This document shows positions 55,288-64,000 of a stretch of 64,000 nucleotides of DNA, piece by piece (the first letter of the stretch is position 1; every line of letters begins with the position of its first letter). A model generated the notes under the pieces. The model was not told where the DNA came from. It saw only the letters and a list, made by a program, of their open reading frames with translations, and searched no databases. Source of the DNA: Pyrocephalus nanus (taxonomy: Eukaryota; Chordata; Aves; Passeriformes; Tyrannidae); assembly GCA_038380795.1 (NCBI GenBank), contig CM076267.1, forward strand, positions 22,032,001-22,096,000. Reading direction: 5' to 3'. The position numbers and the translations under genes are program-made.

Positions 55288-55343
55288 CTCACGAGTGCAG
55301 GTTATTCTTCTAGGATGGGGAGCTTCCTGTTGCAACTGATACA
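55288..55343 (-). CDS. CHN1: CHN1 alpha2-chimaerin, third coding exon
   Basis: This 56-base exon encodes YQLQQEAPHPRRITCTRE, residues 21-38, after completing codon 20 with TG. The acceptor is CTCCTCCCAG and the donor GTAGGT follows a GAG codon, so the exon leaves in phase 0. It forms the linker between the alpha2 N-terminal tail and the SH2 domain. The residue before the final glutamate is arginine; I recall cysteine there in human alpha2 and arginine in the beta2 paralogue CHN2, so this may be an ancestral residue. That comparison is from memory and should be aligned. All other residues agree with my memory of CHN1. The exon was below ordinary open-frame detection length and was found by reading the minus strand for chimaerin residues between splice sites. 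Confidence 0.95.
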
Positions 55344-57857
55344 CTGGGAGGAGGCAGAAGTTAACCTCTAATTAATACAGAATCATTGCATAAGTTCGGC
55401 ATTTTAACATTAAATACTGCTGTTTAAATAAGGAGACTTTCTGCAAAGTTTAATGCAAGGATATGAAGCATACCAAAGTCCCAAAATTTACCAACATGTA
55501 GTCAGAGAAAAGAATATTGCTAGCCAAAACAGGATATTGATTTTATTTACAATTGACTGATCAAGTAATATGGAATAACTAGGTGAGACCAGTTAAGCTT
55601 CCAACAAGGAGATCAGAAAAAGAATCATACTAAACACAAATTAAAGTTTATTATATGTCAAATCAGGCTGCTGTCAGACTTTCTTCAGTAAACAGATGGA
55701 GCCCCACCCTACTATGCTGGGCACACAGTCATAGGTCAAGACAAGAATCACTCAGAACTGTGCAGTGTCAAACACTGCTTTTGCCACTGCTCAGTGATGA
55801 CCTTTCTGATGAAAGGGAAAGATGGCCTTTGCATTTGCAGATCAAAAGACATCAGGAGTTGAGCAGCAGAGTAAAACAGTTAAAGCCCAAATCAGGACAT
55901 CCACTTACTTACATTTATATCTTCTCTCCTCCTTTTTCTCTATTTTTAAAATAACCTTCATCACACCAGAATAGATCTTAGGAACTACATGCAAATTTAA
56001 TGGTACTAGTATGTGCAGACTTTTTAATATAATACCAAAGGAGTGACTTCAAAATTCTACCCCAACTGAGTCTAGTTTGGCAAGTCACCTTCAAAATGAG
56101 GCTGTCAGCACTAAGTTAGCATTTGAACAGTACTCTAGAACTGACGAAATTGACATTTGGAACTATAATCTTTCTAAATTAAATTTTGTTTCAAATAGTA
56201 CTAATACCAAGGTCTAATAACATGTGCTATCACCTTCTTAAGGTATTAAGACCACACATTAATTTAACAAATATGATCTGACTTCATTACACTTCTCATT
56301 TGATTACAAGTCTTTTCCACTGGCAAATGCTGTATTTATGTGCTATGATACATGGGAATGGAGAACATGGCAAGATGCCAGATGATCACAGAATCATAAG
56401 ATAAACTGGAAAAAAACACTCCCTTTGTTCCACACAAAAAAAGCTAATGGTTTTTCCTGTTGTTACTAAGATCAATCTTTACCATTCTGTATTGGTAATA
56501 CAAGAATTATTTTTCAAGTGATGAAGAACAGCACATTGCTATGTAAAACTGCAGTTAGTATTTCAAGCATAGCATGAACCATTTATTTTGCCAGCAGATT
56601 CCCCAGCTTCTATTGTAAAAGTTGTATTTGATGGCACCAGGCCTTGTCCATATCTAATTCTGAGAACTGCAGAGCCAAGTTCAAAGAAAAAAAAAATTAA
56701 ATTACAGATCAAGTATGGATTTTTCTGGATTTCAAAGAAGAGCAGTGGAGACTCACAATGGGCATGGTCTACAGAATCTGGCTGAAAACTGAGAACTATT
56801 TTCCACCTTACTTCAAGCCAGGCTGAAAAGATTTTCTAGAAGGAAATTATTTTTCACCAATGGCAGTACCCTTCTTTTCCAGTAAGAAGCACAGCAGATT
56901 GACTAGCTAAGTTACAAAACAGGATGCCTATTCCCCATCCTCTAATTGATGTATGCAATTCAAACTGCTCAACACCAGTTTCCTTGCTGTAATTATTGCC
57001 AGGGAAGTCAAACGAGACATTCCTCTTCATCCATCATGAAACAGAAATGTAATCAAACCCTGTGATTCTGAGCTTACTTCTGAACCACATGAAGGGTTCA
57101 TCATGGCAGGTAAACGATGTTGTAGGGGACTGGGTGCATCCACATTTGCATGTGCCCATGCCTTCAGCTCCTGGCAAGGAGCCAATGAAGATTGGGTATT
57201 AGAGAGCTGGAACCTCCGTTAGAGATTATAGCTGGGAATAAACCGAACAAGGAAGCAGTGTTCCCCAGTTCACAGAAGGTACATTGAAAAAAAAATATTT
57301 TAAACTGCTCTCTTAACACTCACTCTCTTTCTAACCACGGTCCCCACCAACCCTTTAAGAACACTCCCATATCTCTGACTGAAACGTCTTCCCCAGCAGG
57401 ATGGAAACATTTTAAAATAACTACATTTTATCAAGTGCTACATCTCCCCAACCTTTAGAGGGGACATTTTCATGGTGTAAAACGTTTCTTGAGCAAATCC
57501 CGTTATCCAGCCTGAAGACAACAAGCTGAATATATACAAAGTAATGCAAATGTAAGTCTGACATTCCTAAACTGTTAAGTGTGTTATACACACAAACATT
57601 CTGCTTTTGAAATCTGCTTTTCACAGAAGACTCTCCTTTCTTGCTGTGTTTCTTTGAGTCTCAAAATGTCTTGCATCTTGGTTTTTCTATCTACAAAGAA
57701 CTAGAATTTGTAGTGAGATACTATGGGAAGCTGTGACACTCTTTTACAGTGCCATTTGTATCATGTTCTCTTCCATGTCCCTGATTCTTCATTAGCCCAG
57801 CCAAACAACAGGTCATTCCTTCATGTGGAATTCTTTTTGTGTTTAAAAATGTCATGT

Positions 57858-57998
57858 TGGTTGTTGCTTTTTTTTGTAGGTTTGGGGGCTTTTTTGTCTA
57901 TGTTTTTTTGTTGTTGTTGTTTGTTTTGTTTTATTTTCTTAGGTGTTTTTTTGTGTGTGTTTTTTGTTGTTGTTGCTGTGTTTGTTTGTTTGTTTTTA
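57858..57998 (+). repeat. T/G-rich low-complexity tract
   Basis: About 140 bases made almost only of T and G, with runs of GTT and GTTT. On the minus, transcribed strand it is A/C-rich. It yields artefactual open frames on both strands, which are not annotated. Confidence 0.85.
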
Positions 57999-58260
57999 AA
58001 TTTCAAATAAAACCCAGCAAGTTGTGAAGTTCCTGTGAGGGTGGAACTCTGATCTCAGGGCAATGCACCTGAACTGCTGTCCTGCCCACCTGACTAAGGC
58101 AGCTGCAAGGCCAGCTTCCTCTGGTCTAGGGCACACACACACTGAAGAGCTGCAGAGCCCAGACCAGCAGGCTTCAAAAAACCTGCTCATGACTTGCCAC
58201 ACAAGGCCATACAAACACTCTTGTCTTACCACATCATTTTATGCACAGTGTGAGCAAGCA

Positions 58261-58325
58261 TTACACTTGCCTACACTCAGGCCATATAATCATTACAACT
58301 AAGGGCAGCATGGTTATAAAAAACA
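58261..58325 (+). repeat. Unclassified dispersed repeat B, copy 1
   Basis: About 60 bases similar to 60641-60710 in the same orientation, including GCCATATAAT, TTACAACTAA and GGCAGCATGGTTATAAAA. Similarity by eye is near 85-90% and fades on both sides. Confidence 0.65.
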
Positions 58326-58730
58326 ACCATATTACATCAGCAAAGTCTGGAGGAAATCAATTTATTTTTAGTTTTTTTCTACCCAGGTACTAGATAACAA
58401 GATACCTTAAAAGTTTGTAAGGATACCAAGTTTAAGGCATGAATAGAGTTTATGTAAGCCCTGGTCTAAGCAACAAACCAATATAAGCCACACCAACCAG
58501 GACTGGGACAACTTAGTTAATAAGGTGCAGAGAATCTACTCCTCCAAATAATCAATGCTCACTTGTCCTTGGGGATCGTTCAACTGCACTCTCTCTAAGC
58601 AGCAATGAACCCCTTGATGCTTCCTAAACTCATATTCTGATGAAAAGAAAAATAAGTCTTTTGAAGCATCCAAGTGAAACTTTTTCAGCTCTGAGTTGGA
58701 AAAAAAAAAAAAAAGTGTTGAGATACTTAC

Positions 58731-58769
58731 AGTAAGATTTCCAAACAGGCGGTCTGTATTCATCAGTAT
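58731..58769 (-). CDS. CHN1: CHN1 alpha2-chimaerin, second coding exon
   Basis: This 39-base internal exon encodes TDEYRPPVWKSY, residues 8-19 of alpha2-chimaerin, plus two bases of codon 7 and one base of codon 20. It is bounded by a strong acceptor (pyrimidine-rich, ending TTTCTTTCAG) and the donor GTAAGT. This N-terminal segment is specific to alpha2 and precedes the SH2 domain. From family knowledge, chimaerins are diacylglycerol-responsive GAPs that inactivate Rac, and alpha2 acts downstream of ephrin receptors and other axon-guidance cues in neurons; in the closed form the N-terminus helps mask the C1 and GAP surfaces. The exon enters in phase 1 and leaves in phase 1. Leucine 20, altered in some families with Duane retraction syndrome, is split across the next intron (T, then TG). 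The preceding exon with the start codon was not found to the right and must lie outside the window. Identification is by protein identity and phase consistency. Confidence 0.95.
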
Positions 58770-59944
58770 CTGAAAGAAAACAAAAAAATCTTAATGTTGT
58801 GCTTGAAACATATTAACACAGAAATAACCCTGCAGACCCACTTGCAGAATTATTAAGACAAATATTGCACCGAGGTTCTAAATTATTATAGAATAGCCTG
58901 TTAAAAGTTTCCCCTCTTTACTTAAACTAAAATTGTGAAAAGTTATTTTCTTTATCCAGATAGAAAAAACATAGAAATACATTTGCAAAATGGCAAACAC
59001 GCAGATCAGAAGCCAACATACTGTGAGGGGGAAGAGGAATTAATATTATTTTATTATACATATATCAATAAATTCTATTTTAAACTAAACCAGAAGGATT
59101 ACTTTTAATCTCAATTTATATTCTAATAAATGGGTTTCCATGCAACTTATTCCTGCCATTAGCTTTTTCCTCTTCTGGACAGCAATTAACAACTCCTAAA
59201 ATAAAATCAGAGTATGAAAGTACTGTGAAATATTTGGAAAAAAAGAAAAGAGTTTTTTTCAGACTGAGTACAATCTCAATTTGGAAGTAGTGAGTATGTA
59301 TTAAAAATAACAACATAATTCTAATCTCAAATTTTAATTCTCAAATCAAATTAAAAAAAAATAAAATTCCAGTGTCTTCTAAGTTTCTGTCACCCTTATG
59401 ACTTGCTGACATCTAATCTGACATTTTGAGCTCAGGGCTATGATGCAAACTTCGACTCTGATCCACTGTTTTACAGCTATTGACCAGCTTCAGTTTTGAT
59501 GCTACAAGTCACTGAAGCTTTCTGCAAGATGCTGTGCTTCCCTGCCTTGGAGCTGGTGAGAGTTACTCCATACTCATTACACTACAAGGTCACAAACTGA
59601 GCCAACCACACAGCCAGCCTTGCTGTCTCAAGCCTCTTCTGACTGCAGCATTCATATCTGAGCTCTGTTTGCAATTCTCTGCTCGCTGTAACTACTCGCT
59701 GCAACCCCCAAATTTCTAGTTTTTATAAGGTTACGTAAAGATCATGCAATCTGGGAACCTGTTTCCTGAATTTTAGTCTGAGTGGCATCTACACTTGAGA
59801 GCCCTTAAGGCCTGCAAAACGAAGCCTGAAGCATGGAAAGGATTTTGCTTTGCCTCCCCTCAGGGTAAGGAACCTGCCTTCTTCAGATACTTGCTGTCGT
59901 CCATTTCTCCTACATAGTCATGCCAAAAATCTCTAAACTAGAGA

Positions 59945-60289
59945 TTAGTGGAACAAGGTATTTTCCAATTTAATTGACATAGACTTGCTCAAATCCTCCC
60001 AGCACACTCTCTGCCCTGCCTGCACTACAATTTTGTTCAGTTTTTTACCCTGTATTTTAGCTCTACACATTAAGACAATGCAGTCCTTGCAGACTACCTT
60101 GGTGGCAGTAGTTTTATGAATACAATCCATTATGACTTCATTATTAAGGCAGCACTCAATTAAACTGTCATCCCCCAGAATATGATGGGGTTTGATCTTT
60201 GGAAGGTCCTGCAGATACTCTACCATGTCCTGCAGATTGGCCAAAACACCTTGAATCTGCAGAGAGACCTCAAGCAGCTTGCACTGCAC
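59945..60289 (-). other. Unidentified open frame, possible decayed retrocopy
   Basis: A minus-strand frame of about 114 codons with protein-like composition, for example VLANLQDMVEYLQDLPKIKP, followed by a Cys- and Lys-containing C-terminal half. It begins on a GTG, not an ATG. A short ATG frame starting at 60330 (MAASVAADLLLLP, then stop) lies just upstream in another frame, as if one frameshift separated them. No splice sites, promoter or poly(A) tail is visible, and I do not recognise the family. It could be a processed pseudogene or simply a chance frame inside the CHN1 intron. Confidence 0.25.
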
Positions 60290-60640
60290 TATGGCAGTAA
60301 AAGCAAATCAGCAGCAACAGATGCAGCCATGGTTATTCATTTCTACTTTGATACCTTTAATTAAGGCAGTGCAAGTCGATTCATTCCAGAAGCATTGTAA
60401 TGTGATCCCTTAGCAATGTAATGTCACATGGAAAAGGGGTGAAATTTGTAAGTAAAAATAATGGCTTTAGTCCCAGAGGACAACTCTTACCCCACTAGTT
60501 GAATTTGCTATAGTCTGTTTTTTGGCAATACATACACCCACTAAATTTACAAATAAATAATTTAAGTAAAGGATAACACACACTATTTGCAAAATATGAG
60601 CTGACTGTTATGAAAATACACATATCCTAGTAGCCTAACC

Positions 60641-60710
60641 TATACTTGCTCACACTCAAGCCATATAATTGTTACAACTAAAGGCAGCATGGTTATAAAA
60701 CTAAAAAGCA
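60641..60710 (+). repeat. Unclassified dispersed repeat B, copy 2
   Basis: Partner of 58261-58325; the two copies lie on either side of the exon at 58731-58769. The exon itself and the intervening sequence are not duplicated. Confidence 0.65.
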
Positions 60711-61708
60711 ACAATATTTGTGCCAAACAAAAAACCTCGAACCTTGTTAAAGTCAGGCAAGAACAGCAGTAACGTTCATACAACAAACATTTAACATTTA
60801 GAAGTGGGAAGGAATGATTTATGTTATGCAGCTGCACACAAGGATTTTGCTAGGAAAAAAACCACCGGTGAGCTTTATTGCCTTTACAGTGTGAGAATAC
60901 CCTCTGGCCATCCACATGAGGTAATGAAAAAACAAAAGGTAATTTCTATTGTGATTCTTAAAAAAAGTTATCTAATATAAAACACTGTAGTAGCAAGTAC
61001 AGCACAGTAACAGTGGTGAAGCAGAGGTCCTGTAGGTTAGTTTCTGTGCAAGAATGTCTCTATTACTAAAACTATCCCACTACACAAAGATGAAATAGGA
61101 TAAGGATAAGCAAAAACACAACTCCTGTCTATTGGTTACCCTTTTAAAAGATTAACCTATGTGGTCACATTTAACACATCATCAGTATTTTGAAATGCAT
61201 TATCAAGAGAAAGGGTTTGATTTTCAGACAGTGCAGGCTTTCATGTTTGGCATCTCCAATTAGGCATCTGAAAAGCACTTTAAGGCATGATAAAAACCCC
61301 ATAGAAAATGCAGAACCCAAAATACATTTTCTCACTAATGCTGCACCACTTTCTAATTAACACAATCAACTCTATGCTGTCAGTTCTCAGATTTTTTCAC
61401 GGTAGCTCAGCTCTGCTGTTTCCATGATAAAACAATTTTCTATCAGCTGTGCATGTTTTATCTAACTGCATTTTCTGCCTTAAGCAAGATACAATTCAGC
61501 TTAAACCTACTCTTCTCCAAAGGCCTAGAGCACTACAGATGGCATAAATACATAAACTGATGCTACCAGCTCTGTGATCCTACCAGCATTAGTGAGATTT
61601 TTGCCAGTAAGGGGGCACTCTGATCAGCAAGAACCTTTTAGATCACAGACACTGTCCATGCACATAAATTCAATTTCAAACAGAGGCCAGTTTCAAGCTG
61701 ACAGATAC

Positions 61709-61893
61709 TTTCACTCAGAATTAGTAGAGTGAAACAGTACGGTTCACGTAAAAAACCACACAGCTTCCCTGTAAGCCGAATTTACCACATAAGACAGTAA
61801 ACACTGTTCTCTAACTTTCTATAAAGCTTCCAAGAAGCATTGTTACACCAGCTTTACTCCCAGCAACTTGGGCATAGTGTTTGTTCTTACTTT
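61709..61893 (+). repeat. Unclassified dispersed repeat A, copy 2
   Basis: Second copy of the segment at 50231-50408, about 11.5 kb away in a different CHN1 intron. The ends of detectable similarity agree at both sides (TTCACTCAGAATTAG and GTTTGTTCTTACTTT), which argues for a discrete element rather than a chance match. Confidence 0.75.
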
Positions 61894-64000
61894 GGCAGTT
61901 GGTACAAGCAATATTTAAGGCCATCAGTTTGTATACGCAGACTCCCGTGGATGACAAGATCCAAATGGCTCATCCTTTCTCACTCCTTTTCAAGCCGTTC
62001 AGAAGTGCAGTGTTTCTTCAAGAGGTACTTTTGGTTTCCCTACATTCTAACCACAGGAGAAGTCCTGAATATTCTGAATACTCAGCATTTTTTTGCCATC
62101 ATCTTCTTGCCTCATAAACACACTCTCCCCTCCTCTCTTTTCCAGGACTTTGCCTTCCCCCAGCCTTAGCACCCTTCATCTGCATACAAGACCTCTCCCT
62201 GCATCCTCAAGCAGTGCTTTGGTTTGCTTCCCACTGTTGTCCTACTACGACTCACCTACCCAGCCCACTCAGCATCTCATTCTCAAGCCATCTCTTCTCA
62301 TTTCACCTCTACTTAAAGCTTCCTTGAAATTTGCTTAAGTGCAGAGAAAGCAGAGACAGAAAGCCCAGAACAGCACAACAGGCAGCTTCTGGCAACAGCC
62401 AGAAATGTCACAGTGGGCAGGAGCGCAGCTCTCTGGGCCCAGCATGCCCTTCTTTGAACACACCAATGACAAAAAAAAAAGGAAACTATGATCTTGGACA
62501 CATATCATTGGCAATTAAGAACTGAAATGCACAGAGTGATCATCAGAAATACACACTTCCACAGAAAAGGGCTTCTGCCAATAGACAATCTACAGCCATT
62601 TAGAAGTTCATATACAGACACAAACAATAGGAGAACATCTCAGATTTTCCATAAACACAAATGTGACTAATTGTGGCATTACAATGTAGTATTTTCCTTC
62701 TTTCTTACCCACTCTTATTTTATCCACTATATAAATCTGGACAACTGCAGTACTTTCAGAGTGTACATTTTAACTGCAGATATGAAAACTGTTACTATTG
62801 CCTCAAACTGTTTAGAGTGCTTGTCTTTGTGTATTCCTTTTATAGAAAGAATAAAAATGTTTACCTCTGCTTGAAATGGTTCTTTCTCTCTCCCCATCGA
62901 AGATCAGCCAGCTCTAGGGTAGAGGAGCAGCAGCAATTTAACTCTGCATGGTAACCCCATAAAGCAATGTAGGACTTTAGAGATTTCCTGTAGAGGAATT
63001 TATTTGTCTTTTACTGGGTGTCATTCCCTGCAGCATGGTCATCTTTAACATCAGAGAGTAATGCTGTCTGGGAGGAAATAATCAGCTATCTGCTGACACA
63101 GCAGCTCTTGCCCCAAACTTTGATTTTCTTTGATAATATGCCTATTGAACACAGATCAGGCCTCAGGCAATGAACTTTGTGGAAGAGGCCAGTTCTCAGT
63201 GATGTGGACCAAAGACCAATATCATCAGCAAAAAAAAGTTTTATTTCATGTTCTGAACTGAACTAGGGTCAAAGAAGGGTGTAAGTCACAAATATGAAAA
63301 AATACAAGAAAATAAAAACATTATTCCATAAGCTACAGCCTAGGCACTAACCAGAAAGCATTAGCATGTGTTGTGATATGCTAATCTTGCTTTGTTTGGC
63401 AGCAGCATCTGTGAAGAATTAACTCCTGGAGAGATGCACAACCAGTGGACGTGGCCATTTGCTGACCCATAAAACAGACTCCTTTTTGTGCCTGAAAAAC
63501 TTTTTCTAGAAAGTTCCTCCTTTGCCCCAAAATCTTCCTTATTAGCACCTTCTCTACACCCAGAGGATGCACATAAAAAAATCACCTGACCTAGAGAAAC
63601 AAAGCCCTAATTTATTGGCTGGTGAGACACTTGAGCCACAAAAAAACAGCACAGTTGAACAGAAAACATAATTTCATCTCTGTTTTTCAGAGCACAGGTG
63701 CCAACAGCATTTCAGAAACTAAGCTCAAGTCATCACAAAATGTTTTCAGCAGCAGCCAAGCAGGCCCTGGCAGTTAGGGCTTTTACACACTCCAACCAAA
63801 ATAAAACTCAAACAGCACTGAGGTAATTAAAGGATGAATACAGCCATTGCCCTAGGCAGCGGCACTAAAACAGATGGGCTTCAACTCCATGGTTTGAGGG
63901 TAAATAGGAGAAGCTGATCGTTGGCTGCAGCAGCACTGGAAACGTTCTGCAGAAGTCCCTGTGCAGCTGGCAGCAGGAGGGGAAGGTGATGGCAGACAGC

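Larger units (their letters stand above)
55344..58730 (-). other. CHN1 intron, second to third coding exon
   Basis: A 3.4-kb phase-1 intron that splits codon 20 (T, then TG). The donor is GTAAGT at 58730 and the acceptor CTCCTCCCAG at 55344. It contains a T/G-rich low-complexity tract (57858-57998) and one copy of an unclassified repeat at about 58261-58325. Confidence 0.85.
58770..64000 (-). other. CHN1 first alpha2 coding intron (3' part)
   Basis: This sequence precedes the exon at 58769-58731 on the minus strand. I read every minus-strand ATG-GCN here for the short first coding exon (MALTLF followed by G and a donor) and found none, so that exon lies past the right edge. The region holds an unidentified 114-codon open frame (60289-59945) and one copy each of two unclassified repeats (60641 and 61709). 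Nothing else is recognised. Confidence 0.75.

Noticed and set aside
56383..56440. ATCACAGAATCATAAGATAAACTGGAAA, similar to a CR1 3' terminus.
   Set aside because: Only the octamer-like end matches and the sequence that follows diverges at once; it could be chance or a tiny remnant.
57821..58010. Open frames rich in Phe/Val/Cys (plus) and Lys/Asn/Thr (minus).
   Set aside because: They are translations of a T/G low-complexity tract.
58770..64000. Search for the missing alpha2 first coding exon (MALTLF) on the minus strand.
   Set aside because: Minus-strand ATG-GCN sites were examined (for example at about 61923, 60330 and 59159) and none continues with the expected residues and a donor. The exon must be outside the window.

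Overview
The window is a piece of a vertebrate nuclear genome, almost certainly a bird. It is AT-rich non-coding DNA with very short, well-spliced exons, and it carries three 5'-truncated CR1 retrotransposon tails (non-LTR LINEs), two of the form typical of avian genomes. There are no bacterial operons, CRISPR arrays, tRNAs or rRNAs. The species cannot be named from the sequence.

The whole window lies inside one gene on the minus strand: CHN1, chimaerin 1, a neuronal Rac GTPase-activating protein. Seven coding exons were found by translation, reading phase and splice sites. In transcript order they are 58769-58731 (T8-Y19 plus parts of D7 and L20), 55343-55288 (rest of L20 to E38), 48209-48178 (V39 to E49), 47302-47189 (SH2 start, F50 to R87), 33528-33240 (SH2 end and linker, to R183), 12582-12505 (L184 to K209) and 24-1 (first eight residues of the C1 domain, cut by the window edge). 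All junction phases agree, and the residue count matches the 459-residue alpha2 isoform. The first alpha2 coding exon (M1 to the first base of D7) lies beyond the right edge. The rest of C1 and the RacGAP domain lie beyond the left edge.

Inside the 20.7-kb intron before the exon at 12582-12505 there is a CpG island (about 12.64-13.29 kb). It belongs to the alternative promoter and first exon of alpha1-chimaerin. The alpha1 start codon is at 12756-12754. Its 58 private codons run without a gap into the shared exon, straight through the 3' splice site that alpha2 uses. The same bases are therefore intron end (pyrimidine tract plus AG) for alpha2 and protein code for alpha1. This is the most interesting feature of the window, and it matches the known mammalian alpha1/alpha2 arrangement.

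The remaining roughly 63 kb is intron. It holds three CR1 copies (15.5, 28.0 and 39.2 kb, all in the same orientation as the gene), an uninterrupted 46-base A tract at 22.1 kb, several simple repeats, two small tandem duplications, and two pairs of diverged dispersed repeats that I could not classify (50.2/61.7 kb and 58.3/60.6 kb). A 114-codon open frame at 60.29-59.94 kb could be a decayed retrocopy but was not identified. I found no second convincing gene and no undescribed biological system; the window is best read as an ordinary, well-conserved avian CHN1 locus.
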